Origin: Caulobacterales bacterium
GTDB taxonomy: Bacteria; Pseudomonadota; Alphaproteobacteria; Caulobacterales; Caulobacteraceae
NCBI GenBank assembly: GCA_019510435.1
Contig: JAEKKJ010000009.1
Span: forward strand, 1-64,000
DNA length: 64,000 nt
Direction of reading: 5' to 3'
The translations under genes were made by a program, and so were the position numbers. Each line of letters opens with the position of its first letter. Positions within the stretch are counted from its first letter, which is position 1. The notes under the pieces are model-generated. The model was given only the letters and a program-made list of their open reading frames with translations, did no database searches and had not been told where the DNA came from. Below, in pieces: positions 8,247 through 15,846 of the stretch.

Positions 8247-9908
8247 TTACTCAGCCGCTGCGAGCAGCGGGGCGGGCGTCACGGCGGCCTCAGGCTCGGC
8301 CTTGGCCGTGCTGGGCAGGCGGATCGTGCGCCACAGGTTGTAGGACATGATGACCGCGCCCCCGAGGTACATCAGCCCGCCGATGGTGCGGATGATGTTC
8401 TCGACGTGCTTGGCGGCGACGGTCTCGACGAAGGCGTTGGCAAGGTAGCCCTGCGGCGTGTACTCGCGCCACATCAGGCCCTCGGAGATCCCCGAGACCC
8501 ACATGGCGGCGATGTAGAGCAGCAGGCCGGTGGTCGCGATCCAGAAGTGCCACTCGACCAGGGCGTTCGAGTAGAGCCGGTCCTTCTTCCACAGCCACGG
8601 GACCAGGCAGTAGACCGCCCCGAAACTGATGAACCCGACCCACCCCAGCGCGCCGGAGTGCACGTGGCCGATGGTCCAGTCGGTGTAGTGGGAGAGCGCG
8701 TTCACCGTCCGGATGGACATGAGCGGCCCTTCGAAGGTCGACATGCCGTAGAAGGCGATGGCGGCCACCATCATGCGGACCACCGGGTCGGTGCGCAGCT
8801 TGTCCCAGGCGCCCGAGAGGGTCATCAGGCCGTTGATCATGCCGCCCCAGGACGGCATCCACAGCATCACCGAGAAGGTCATGCCCAGGGTCTGGGCCCA
8901 CTGCGGCAGGGCCGTGTAGTGCAGGTGGTGGGGGCCCGCCCAGATGTAGATGAAGATCAGCGACCAGAAGTGGACGATGGACAGGCGGTAGGAATAGACC
9001 GGGCGCTCCACCCGCTTGGGGACGAAGTAGTACATCATCCCCAGGAAGCCGGCGGTCAGGAAAAAGCCCACCGCATTGTGGCCGTACCACCACTGGATCA
9101 GGGCGTCCTGGACCCCGGAGAAGGCCGAGTAGCTCTTGGTCTCCAGGAGGCCCACCGGCACGGCGGCGTTGTTGACCAGGTGCAGGAGGGCGATGGTGAC
9201 GATGAACGCCAGGTAGAACCAGTTGGCCACATAGATGTGGGGTTCCTTGCGCTTCCAGATCGTCCCCAGGAAGACCAGCAGGTAAGCGACCCAGACGATG
9301 GTCAGCCACAGGTCGACGTACCACTCGGGCTCGGCGTACTCGCGGCTCTGGGTGATGCCCATGACGTAGCCGCTGGCCGCCAGCACGATGAAGAGCTGGT
9401 AGCCCCAGAACACGAACCAGGGCCAGACCCCGCCGGCCAGGCGCGCCTTGCAGGTGCGCTGCACCACCCAGAAGGAGGTGCAGATCAGGGCGTTGCCGCC
9501 GAATGCGAAGATCACGCCGGAGGTGTGCACCGGCCGCAGGCGGCCGAAGTTCAGCCATGGCAGGTCGGGAAAGTAGAAGGTGCTGGGCCACGACAGCTGC
9601 GAGGCGATCAGCACGCCGACGCTGAGGCCGACGATGGCCCAGAACATGGTGGCGATGACCCCGGCGCGGATCACGCCGTCGGCATAGCGCGTGGGGTCGC
9701 TGCGCAGCTTGCCCGAGGCCAGGGCCAGGCTCATCGCCGCGAAGGCGACGACGAACGCGGCCAGCAGCATGTAGCCCTGGGCCCGGAACAACGGATCGGG
9801 CGTGAACGCGGTCGCCAGCAGCGACAGGAACGCGGCGACGCCGGTGAATATGTAGAGGGCCACGGCGTCGAACGACGCCCCCTCTCGCGGTGCAGCTAGC
9901 TGCGTCAT
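8247..9908 (-). CDS. ccoN: cbb3-type cytochrome c oxidase catalytic subunit CcoN
   Basis: Haem-copper oxidase subunit reducing O2 at high affinity and pumping protons. The start [13 protein letters not shown] was chosen because the frame upstream of it is proline/arginine-rich, non-homologous and crosses the promoter. The 553 residues span about 12 helices and include the metal-ligand segments [13 protein letters not shown] and [11 protein letters not shown] (CuB) and [14 protein letters not shown] (haem b3/b). It is the first gene of ccoNOQP-GHIS. The FNR/FixK box 9969-9982 is centred about 67 nt before the ATG, consistent with induction at low O2. Confidence 0.97.
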   Translation of the reverse strand: MTQLAAPREGASFDAVALYIFTGVAAFLSLLATAFTPDPLFRAQGYMLLAAFVVAFAAMSLALASGKLRSDPTRYADGVIRAGVIATMFWAIVGLSVGVLIASQLSWPSTFYFPDLPWLNFGRLRPVHTSGVIFAFGGNALICTSFWVVQRTCKARLAGGVWPWFVFWGYQLFIVLAASGYVMGITQSREYAEPEWYVDLWLTIVWVAYLLVFLGTIWKRKEPHIYVANWFYLAFIVTIALLHLVNNAAVPVGLLETKSYSAFSGVQDALIQWWYGHNAVGFFLTAGFLGMMYYFVPKRVERPVYSYRLSIVHFWSLIFIYIWAGPHHLHYTALPQWAQTLGMTFSVMLWMPSWGGMINGLMTLSGAWDKLRTDPVVRMMVAAIAFYGMSTFEGPLMSIRTVNALSHYTDWTIGHVHSGALGWVGFISFGAVYCLVPWLWKKDRLYSNALVEWHFWIATTGLLLYIAAMWVSGISEGLMWREYTPQGYLANAFVETVAAKHVENIIRTIGGLMYLGGAVIMSYNLWRTIRLPSTAKAEPEAAVTPAPLLAAAE

Positions 9909-9968
9909 GGAATCCCCAGCCGATTGGCGAACTGGGGCTGTGAATGTCGGCTGGCGGGTTCCGACGCC

Positions 9969-9982
9969 TTGATTTGGGTCAA
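9969..9982. promoter_or_regulatory. FNR/FixK-type box between ccoN and a divergent gene
   Basis: TTGATTTGGGTCAA on the plus strand (TTGAC-N4-ATCAA on the minus strand) fits the TTGAY-N4-RTCAA consensus. A start site 41 nt from its centre would be near 9934 for ccoN, giving a ~26-nt leader, or near 10017 for the divergent small gene, just before its TGAGGAG ribosome site. One box could therefore serve both directions. Confidence 0.85.
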
Positions 9983-10033
9983 GGACGGCCCGCGGCGCCC
10001 GCGGCAAAACGGACGTCGTCTGAGGAGTTCCCG

Positions 10034-10312
10034 GTGCGCAACGCCAGCCAATCCATCGCTGTCCACACAGACCGCATCGGGACCGGCCTCGCCGGCCTCC
10101 TCTTCCTGACGTGCGCGGCGCTCTCGGGCGGTCTGGCCTGGGCGCACATCGCCAGCCGCGGCGCGATCTGCGGCGCCGACCGCATCCCCCATTGCGGATG
10201 GTGCTACAGCGCGGCGGGCTTCGCCTTGGCGGGGCTCGCCGCGTTCGCCCTGGCCTTCGGGCCGGGCGCCGCACTGCAAAAACTGGGTTTGCTCCAGATC
10301 AAGGCCCGCTGA
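10034..10312 (+). CDS. Small two-helix membrane protein with Cys motif, divergent from ccoN
   Basis: A 92-residue protein of unknown function. The GTG start was preferred over the upstream ATG at 9944 because TGAGGAG lies 6 nt before it and the ATG version would include the FNR box. There are two predicted helices ([21 protein letters not shown] and [18 protein letters not shown]) separated by a short loop with [12 protein letters not shown], three cysteines that could form a disulfide or bind metal or haem in the periplasm. It faces ccoN across a shared FNR/FixK box, so a role in low-oxygen physiology is inferred from position only. Confidence 0.65.
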   Translation: MRNASQSIAVHTDRIGTGLAGLLFLTCAALSGGLAWAHIASRGAICGADRIPHCGWCYSAAGFALAGLAAFALAFGPGAALQKLGLLQIKAR

Positions 10313-10369
10313 AGCGCCGCCTGCGAAAGCCCCCCTTACGGCGTAAGCCGAATGACAAGGGGATACACA

Positions 10370-11017
10370 ATGACTGCCAAACTTGCCCTCGCGGTTGCGG
10401 CCGCGGCGCTCTGCGTCGCCGGCGCCGCGCAGGCGGAAGACTTCCAGCCCAAGGCCAAGGGGATGATCGTCCTGGACGTGCGCGTCACCGATGTCGCGCC
10501 CACCGGGACCGACCCGATCTATACGGCCGCCGGCGCCAACACGGGCCTGCGCGCCAAGGTGAAGTACGACGTCATGCCGACGATCGGCGTGAGCTACTTC
10601 CTGACCGACAATTTCGCCGCCGACCTGACCCTGGGCACAACCAAGCACAAGATCCGCGCCCACGGCGCCGGCGTGGACGTAGCGGTCAAGGATACCTGGG
10701 TGCTGCCGCCCACCCTCACCCTGCAGTACCACTTCGCGCCCAAGTCGAAGATCAGCCCCTACGTGGGGGCGGGCGTGAACTACATGCTGTTCTACAGCGG
10801 CTCCGACAAGAACGGCTTCAACCTGAAGGTCGACGACGGCTTCGGCGCGGCCCTGCAGGCCGGGGTCGACATCGCCACCAAGGGCCGCTGGACGGTCAAT
10901 CTCGACGCCAAGAAGATCTTTTTCCACACCGATGCGCACGACGCGGCCAAGGGCCTGAAGACCAAGGTCACCCTCGACCCATGGGTGCTGTCGGCGGGCG
11001 TCGGCTATCGGTTCTGA
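10370..11017 (+). CDS. OmpW-family outer-membrane beta-barrel protein
   Basis: The 215-residue product has a clear signal peptide (cleavage after AGAAQA) and OmpW-family features: PTIGVSYFLTDNFAADL after the first strands, AKGMIVLDVRVTDVAP near the mature N-terminus, a PPTLTLQYHF block, PYVGAGVNYMLFY, and a C-terminal strand ending GVGYRF with terminal Phe. OmpW proteins form small eight-stranded barrels with hydrophobic channels. AAGGGG before the ATG is the ribosome site, so the in-frame start 18 nt upstream is less likely. It lies 57 nt downstream of the FNR-box-controlled small gene and may be co-transcribed; enterobacterial ompW is FNR-regulated. Confidence 0.88.
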   Translation: MTAKLALAVAAAALCVAGAAQAEDFQPKAKGMIVLDVRVTDVAPTGTDPIYTAAGANTGLRAKVKYDVMPTIGVSYFLTDNFAADLTLGTTKHKIRAHGAGVDVAVKDTWVLPPTLTLQYHFAPKSKISPYVGAGVNYMLFYSGSDKNGFNLKVDDGFGAALQAGVDIATKGRWTVNLDAKKIFFHTDAHDAAKGLKTKVTLDPWVLSAGVGYRF

Positions 11018-11089
11018 ACCGGTTGATCCTGCGCAAGGCGGCCGCGCCCAGGTTTCCGTAGCGTCCTCTTAAAGCAGGGAGGACGACGG

Positions 11090-11857
11090 ATGAACCGTCT
11101 CAAGGGCAAGGTCGCCGTCATCACCGGTGGGGCGCTCGGGCTCGGGCGCGCCACCGCATTGCGGATGGCGCAGGAGGGCGCGGCGGTCGCGGTGGCCGAC
11201 ATGCGAGCCAAGGAAGGCGGCGACTTCGCCGACGATCTGGCCGCGGCCGGTCACCAGGCCTGCAGCTGGCCGCTGGACGTCTCCCGCGAGGTCGATGTCG
11301 CCCGGGTGATGGACCAGGTGGCGGACCGGTTCGGGCGCATCGACATCCTGGTCAACAACGCCGGCGTGGCCGGGACCAACAAGCCCACCGACCAGCTCAC
11401 CGAGGCCGAGTGGGACGCGGTCCAGGCGGTGAACGTCAAGGGCGTCTTCTTCTGCACCAAGCACGCCATCCCGCACCTGCGGCGCGCGGGCGGGGGCAGC
11501 ATCATCAACCTCAGCTCGATCTACGGCCTGGTCAGCGCGCCCGACGTGCCGCCCTACCACGCGTCCAAGGGCGCGGTGCGGATGATGACCAAGACCGACG
11601 CCCTGATCTATGCGCCGGAGAAGATCCGCGTGAACTCGATCCATCCAGGGTTCATCTGGACGCCGATGGTGGAGGGCTACCTCCACGACGCGGGCGATCC
11701 GCCGGACGGCCGCCAGGGCCTGGACGCCCTGCACCCGCTGGGCCACGTCGGCGAGCCCGACGACATCGCCTGGGGCTGCGTCTACCTGGCCTCCGACGAG
11801 TCCAAGTTCGTCACTGGCGCGGAGCTGGTGATCGACGGCGGCTATACGGCGCGTTGA
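11090..11857 (+). CDS. Short-chain dehydrogenase/reductase
   Basis: A 255-residue classical SDR, NAD(P)-dependent and cytosolic. It shows the Rossmann motif TGGALGLG at residues ~12-19, NNAGV, and the catalytic Ser...YxxxK in SSIYGLVSAPDVPPYHASK. The end IDGGYTAR is typical of the glucose/cyclohexanol/hydroxysteroid dehydrogenase-like group. Asp after beta-2 (VADMR) suggests NAD preference. GGAGG sits 7 nt before the ATG. The substrate cannot be assigned. The next two genes follow closely and may form an operon with it. Confidence 0.88.
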   Translation: MNRLKGKVAVITGGALGLGRATALRMAQEGAAVAVADMRAKEGGDFADDLAAAGHQACSWPLDVSREVDVARVMDQVADRFGRIDILVNNAGVAGTNKPTDQLTEAEWDAVQAVNVKGVFFCTKHAIPHLRRAGGGSIINLSSIYGLVSAPDVPPYHASKGAVRMMTKTDALIYAPEKIRVNSIHPGFIWTPMVEGYLHDAGDPPDGRQGLDALHPLGHVGEPDDIAWGCVYLASDESKFVTGAELVIDGGYTAR

Positions 11858-11865
11858 GCCCCGCG

Positions 11866-12279
11866 ATGCTGCGCCCCCTGTTGGTCTGGCTAGGCTTCAT
11901 CCTGACGGAGAGCCTGCTCGGCGCCCTGCGCCGGCTGGTGACGTCGCCCGAACTCGAACTGGCGATGCGCGCGGCCGGGGTCGCCGTCGGGGTCCTGCTG
12001 ATCCTGGCGCTGGCCTGGGCCAGCCTCGGCTGGATGCGCATCCGCACCCCGCGCCACGCGCTGGCCGTGGGTGGGACTTGGGCCGCCCTGACCCTGGCGT
12101 TCGAGGCCGCGCTCGGCCGCGCCACCGGCCTGTCCTGGGCGCAGATCGCCGCGGACTACGCGCCGGCCGGGGGCGGCTTCATGGCCCTCGGCCTGCTGGC
12201 CATGGCCCTGGCGCCCTGGATGGCCCTTCGCCAGCGCCGCCGATCCTCTGGAAACCGAGCTCAACGAGGCCTCCGATGA
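11866..12279 (+). CDS. Four-helix integral membrane protein, unknown function
   Basis: A 137-residue protein starting MLRPLLVWLGFILTES, with four predicted transmembrane helices and a basic C-terminal tail rich in Arg. It begins 8 nt after the SDR stop and its TGA overlaps the ATG of the following quinone-reductase gene (ATGA), so the three genes look like one transcription unit. I do not recognise a family. The frame is open far upstream, but that part overlaps the SDR and is not coding. Confidence 0.65.
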   Translation: MLRPLLVWLGFILTESLLGALRRLVTSPELELAMRAAGVAVGVLLILALAWASLGWMRIRTPRHALAVGGTWAALTLAFEAALGRATGLSWAQIAADYAPAGGGFMALGLLAMALAPWMALRQRRRSSGNRAQRGLR

Positions 12280-12884
12280 AGCACGCCGTCATCCTCGCCC
12301 ATCCAGCCCGCCGCAGCCTCAACCGCGCCATCGCCGACACCTATGCCCAGGAGGTCCAGCGCCAGGGCCATCAGGTGCTCGTGCGCGACCTCTACGGCAT
12401 GCGTTTCGAGCCCCGCCTCAGCGCCGCCGAGATTCCCGGACCGCGCGCCCCACAGTTCCGGCCCGACGTGCGCCGGGAGCGCGAGCTGTTGGCCGACGTC
12501 GAGGTCTTCGCACTGGTCTATCCGCTGTGGTTCAACGGTCCGCCGGCGATCCTGAAGGGCTACATCGACCGCGTGTTCGGCATGGGCTTCGGCTTCGCGC
12601 CGGGCTTCGGCGGGACCGACCCGCAGCTCGTCGGCCGGCGGCTGATCAGCTTCACCACCTCCGGCGCGCCGGACGCCTGGATGAAGGATACCGGCGCGCT
12701 CGGCGGCCTGATGCATCAGTTCGACGCCCACCTCGCGGCCGTGTGCGGCCTCACGGTGGTGGACCACGCGCACTTCGGCGGCATGGTCTCCGGGCTCACG
12801 GACGATGCGGTGGCGGAGGTGCTGGCCAAGGTCCGCTCCGGCGCCTCGGCCCACTTCCGCGCCCACCCGCCGCGCGCGGCCTGA
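12276..12884 (+). CDS. Flavodoxin-fold NAD(P)H dehydrogenase (quinone), KefF/MdaB-like
   Basis: A 202-residue cytosolic flavoprotein of the Flavodoxin_2 family, which reduces quinones or azo compounds by two-electron transfer. The N-terminal HAVILAHPARRSLNRAIADT is the FMN phosphate-binding region; VYPLWFNGPPAILKGYIDRVF is the family signature and FTTSGAP contributes to flavin binding. Its start overlaps the previous gene's stop. The stop codon sits in a 14-bp tandem duplication, and a hairpin follows about 26 nt downstream. Confidence 0.85.
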   Translation: MKHAVILAHPARRSLNRAIADTYAQEVQRQGHQVLVRDLYGMRFEPRLSAAEIPGPRAPQFRPDVRRERELLADVEVFALVYPLWFNGPPAILKGYIDRVFGMGFGFAPGFGGTDPQLVGRRLISFTTSGAPDAWMKDTGALGGLMHQFDAHLAAVCGLTVVDHAHFGGMVSGLTDDAVAEVLAKVRSGASAHFRAHPPRAA

Positions 12885-12904
12885 CTCCAGCGGCCTGACT
12901 CCAA
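12877..12904. repeat. 14-bp tandem duplication containing the stop codon
   Basis: CGGCCTGACTCCAG is followed immediately by CGGCCTGACTCCAA (13/14 identical). The first copy contains the TGA of the quinone-reductase gene; the second TGA is 14 nt further and out of frame. Similar short duplications sit at three other gene ends in this window. Confidence 0.8.
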
Positions 12905-12910
12905 AAGAAA

Positions 12911-12940
12911 AGGCGCTTCCGCTGGAGGGGGGAAGCGCCT
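12911..12940 (-). terminator. Hairpin with T-tract on the minus strand
   Basis: AGGCGCTTCC pairs perfectly with GGAAGCGCCT across a 10-nt loop. On the minus strand the stem is followed by TTTCTTTTGG, a good intrinsic-terminator tail; on the plus strand the stem is followed by GCGTCTGATC with no T run. Both flanking genes are on the plus strand. It may still attenuate plus-strand transcripts as a stem alone, or it may end a minus-strand RNA. Confidence 0.65.
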
Positions 12941-13010
12941 GCGTCTGATCCAGTTTGGGGGACAGGCGGACCGGACGCCCTCACCCTGCCCGGCTTGCGC
13001 GGCCGCCGCT

Positions 13011-13059
13011 TTGCGCCAGGTCAAATCGGGGCGAGCGCCGTCGGCTTGCGGCGGATCAA
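13011..13059. promoter_or_regulatory. Two tandem FixK-like sites upstream of an acyl-CoA synthetase gene
   Basis: TTGCGCCAGGTCAA (13011-13024) and TTGCGGCGGATCAA (13046-13059) both fit the looser rhizobial FixK pattern TTG(A/C)-N6-(T/G)CAA and lie exactly 35 bp apart. Each first half-site departs from TTGAT at two bases. From the upstream site, a -41.5 start would fall near 13059, 35 nt before the ATG. They are candidates only. Confidence 0.35.
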
Positions 13060-13093
13060 GGCGCGGCGGAGGGCGCGGGGCCAGCATCACCGC

Positions 13094-15253
13094 ATGACCA
13101 CCCCCAACCTCGACGCCCTGTTCGCCCCGAAGGCCATCGCCCTGATCGGCGCCAGCAGCCGCGCGGGGTCGGTCGGCGAGGTGGTGGCCGGCAACCTGCT
13201 GGCCGGCGGTTTCCGCGGCGAGCTGATGTTCGTCGATCGCAAGGCCCAGCCGGTGCACGGCCACCCGGTGGTTGCGAGCCTCGCCGACCTGCCCCACGTG
13301 CCGGACCTGGCGGTGATCGCGACGCCGGCGGCGGCGATCCCCGCCATCGTCGCCGAGTTGGGCGCGCGCGGCTGTCGGGCCGCCGTGGTGATCAGCGCGG
13401 GCTTCGAGGCGGACGGCGCAGACGGGACGGCCTTGCGCCAGGCGCTGCTGGAGGCGGCCCGCCCGCACCGCCTGCGCATCGTGGGTCCGAACTGCCTGGG
13501 CTTCCTGTCGCCGGCCCAGGGGATCAACGCCAGCTTCGCCCGCGGAGGCGCGCCCGCCGGGACGATCGCCCTCGTCGCCCAATCCGGCGCGGTGGCCGCG
13601 GCGGCCCTGGATTGGGCGCCGGCGCACGGGCTTGGCTTCTCCCACATCGTCACCCTGGGCGATTCCCTGGACGTGGATGCGGGCGACGTGCTCGACGCCC
13701 TGGCCGCCGACCCAGCGACGCGGGCGATCCTGCTCTACGTCGAGAGCCTCGGCGATGCGCGCAAGTTCATGAGCGCGGCGCGGCGGGCGTCGCGGACCAA
13801 GCCGGTGATCGCCCTCAAGGGCGGCCGCAGCCGGTCCGGCGCCAAGGCCGCCTTCTCCCACACCCGCGCCCTGGCCGGGGCGGACGCGGTCTATTCCGCC
13901 GCCTTCCGCCGGGCAGGCGTGCTCCAGGTGGGTGGGCTGGACGAGCTGCTCGACGCCGGCCTGGTCTTCGCCCACGGCCGCCCCGCGCCGGCCGCGAGCC
14001 TGGCGATCCTCACCAACGGCGGCGGTGCGGGCGTCCTGGCGGTCGACGCACTGGAGGCCCACGGTGGCCGCCTGGCGGCGCTCTCGGAGGCGACCCAGGC
14101 CACATTGCGCAGCCTGCTCCCCGCCAGCGGATCATGCGCCAACCCGGTCGACATCCTCGGCGACGCCGGACCCGACCGCTACGCCCGCGCGATGGCCGCC
14201 CTGCTCGCCGCGCCCGAGGTGGAGGCGGTTCTGGCCCTGAACTGTCCGACCGCCGTCGCCGACAGCGTTCTCGCCGCGGACGCGGTGATCGCCGCCCGGC
14301 GGGCCGACGGCGGCGCCAAGCCGGTGCTCGCCGCCTGGCTGGGCGAGGTCCACGTCGCCGACGCGCGCCGCCGGCTCAACGCGGCGGAGACCCCCAACTT
14401 CGCCAGTCCCGAAGCCGCCGCGCGCGCCTTCGTCCAGCTGGGCGCGGCGCAAGCCCTGCACGACGGCCTTTCGGAGGCGCCGGACGGCGGCGATGCGCCG
14501 GAGACCTTGGAGGCCGTCCGCGAGTTGATCGGGCGCGCCATCGATGAGGGCCGCGCCGCACTGGAGCCGGACGAGATCGCCGCGGTGCTGCGGGCTTACG
14601 GCATCCCTTTCGTCGCGACCCACATCGCGCGGACCCCCGCCGAAGCGGGTCGGGCCGCCGCCTCGCTGGATGGTCCGGTGGCGTTGAAGATCCTGTCGCG
14701 CGACATCAGCCACAAGTCGGACGCCGGCGGCGTCGCGCTCGGCCTCGTGGGCGCAGACGCTGTCGAGGCGGCCGCCCGGGCCATGCTCGCGCGGATCGCC
14801 GCCGCCCAGCCCGACGCCCGTCTGGACGGGTTCGTTGTGCAGCCGATGCTGAGCCGGCCCAAGGCGCAGGAGGTGCTGGCGGGCCTGGTCCGGGACCCGA
14901 CGTTCGGGCCCGTGGTCATGGTGGGCCACGGCGGCGTGGCGGTGGAGGTGCTGGCCGATCGCGCCCTGGGCCTGCCGCCCCTGAACGGCGCCCTCGCCCG
15001 CGACATGATCGGCCGAACCCGGGTCTCGCGCCTCCTGGCCGGCTACCGCGACCGTCCGCCCGCCGACCTCGACGCCCTGGCGGACCTGCTGGTCGCGGTC
15101 GGCCGGCTCGCCGTCGACCTGCCGCAGGTGACCGAGCTGGACCTGAACCCCGTGCTCTGCGACGCCTCCGGCGCCCTTGTGCTGGACGCCCGCATCGCGG
15201 TGCGCGAGCCCGACGCCAAGGCCGCTCGCCCGGCCATGGCCACATGCGAGTGA
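13094..15253 (+). CDS. ADP-forming acyl-CoA synthetase (acetate-CoA ligase family), fused alpha-beta
   Basis: A 719-residue protein combining the NDP-forming acyl-CoA synthetase parts in one chain: an N-terminal CoA-binding Rossmann domain (ALIGASSRAGSVGEVV, VGPNCLGF), succinyl-CoA-ligase-like domains (AQSGAVAAAALDW; LTNGGGAGVLAVDAL), and a C-terminal ATP-grasp domain (PVALKILSRDISHKSDAGGV; LDLNPVL). It interconverts an acyl-CoA, ADP and Pi with acid, ATP and CoA; the substrate is unknown. No GNAT acetyltransferase domain is attached. The start MTTPNLDALFAPKAIA aligns with family N-termini, and the frame upstream is Arg-rich and unlikely to be coding. Confidence 0.9.
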   Translation: MTTPNLDALFAPKAIALIGASSRAGSVGEVVAGNLLAGGFRGELMFVDRKAQPVHGHPVVASLADLPHVPDLAVIATPAAAIPAIVAELGARGCRAAVVISAGFEADGADGTALRQALLEAARPHRLRIVGPNCLGFLSPAQGINASFARGGAPAGTIALVAQSGAVAAAALDWAPAHGLGFSHIVTLGDSLDVDAGDVLDALAADPATRAILLYVESLGDARKFMSAARRASRTKPVIALKGGRSRSGAKAAFSHTRALAGADAVYSAAFRRAGVLQVGGLDELLDAGLVFAHGRPAPAASLAILTNGGGAGVLAVDALEAHGGRLAALSEATQATLRSLLPASGSCANPVDILGDAGPDRYARAMAALLAAPEVEAVLALNCPTAVADSVLAADAVIAARRADGGAKPVLAAWLGEVHVADARRRLNAAETPNFASPEAAARAFVQLGAAQALHDGLSEAPDGGDAPETLEAVRELIGRAIDEGRAALEPDEIAAVLRAYGIPFVATHIARTPAEAGRAAASLDGPVALKILSRDISHKSDAGGVALGLVGADAVEAAARAMLARIAAAQPDARLDGFVVQPMLSRPKAQEVLAGLVRDPTFGPVVMVGHGGVAVEVLADRALGLPPLNGALARDMIGRTRVSRLLAGYRDRPPADLDALADLLVAVGRLAVDLPQVTELDLNPVLCDASGALVLDARIAVREPDAKAARPAMATCE

Positions 15254-15317
15254 CCCGGGCGACCTGAACCGCCGCCGGCGCACACGCCGGCCAGGTTGGC
15301 GCAAAAATTCGGCCCCA

Positions 15318-15345
15318 TGTCACGTTCATGGGCGCCTGCCTCGTC
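15318..15345 (+). promoter_or_regulatory. Probable ECF41-dependent promoter (-35 TGTCAC, -10 CGTC)
   Basis: TGTCACG and CGTC are separated by 17 bp, 40 nt before the ATG of the CMD-like gene. ECF41 sigma factors are known to recognise a TGTCACA ... CGTC promoter in front of their own CMD/oxidoreductase/epimerase partner gene. The sigma gene is the second gene of this operon, so autoregulation is inferred. Confidence 0.7.
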
Positions 15346-15384
15346 TGGATATCGCAGCCCATCCGAGCCAGACAGGAGATCGCC

Positions 15385-15846
15385 ATGAGCGCCCGCACCA
15401 ACCCCTTCGTCGCCGCCCCGCAACTGATGCAGCAGCTGATCGACTACGGCGCGACCCTGCTCGTCGACGGCCTCGAGCCCAGCCTGATCAAGCTCGTGGG
15501 CCTGCGCGCCTGCCAGATCAACGGCTCGGCCTCCGGGCTGCAGCGCTACGTCACCGAGGCCCGGAACCTGGGCGAAAGCAATGCGCGGATCGACCTCCTG
15601 GCGGCCTGGCGCGACACGCCGCTCTACAGCGAGCGCGAGCGGGCGGCGCTGGCCTGGACCGAGGCGCTGACCCGGGTGGCCGACACCCGCGCGCCGGACG
15701 AGGACTATGCGGCGGTCCGGGCCCAGTTCACCGAGACCGAGGAGGTGCGCCTGACGCTGCTGATCTGCGCCTTCAACACCTTCAACCGCGTGGCCGTCGG
15801 CCACCGCCTGCCGCCGCAGGTGGAGGCGGAACGGCAGGCCGCCTGA
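15385..15846 (+). CDS. Carboxymuconolactone decarboxylase-like (AhpD-fold) protein lacking the CxxC motif
   Basis: A 153-residue AhpD-fold protein, the usual partner (COE class) of ECF41 sigma factors. ALAWTEALT and LVGLRACQING place it in the CMD family. The redox motif normally reading GCxxCxxxH after QIN is QINGSASGLQRY here: both cysteines (now S48 and G51) and the His (Y55) are replaced, leaving only C43 nearby. Peroxidase-type dithiol chemistry is therefore unlikely. AGGAG lies 8 nt before the ATG, which was chosen over an in-frame ATG 57 nt upstream that would overlap the promoter. Its TGA overlaps the sigma factor's ATG by 1 nt. Confidence 0.88.
   Translation: MSARTNPFVAAPQLMQQLIDYGATLLVDGLEPSLIKLVGLRACQINGSASGLQRYVTEARNLGESNARIDLLAAWRDTPLYSERERAALAWTEALTRVADTRAPDEDYAAVRAQFTETEEVRLTLLICAFNTFNRVAVGHRLPPQVEAERQAA

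Noticed and set aside
8247..10274. 675-residue version of ccoN with a long N-terminal extension
   Set aside because: The extension is low-complexity, crosses the FNR box and overlaps the divergent small gene.
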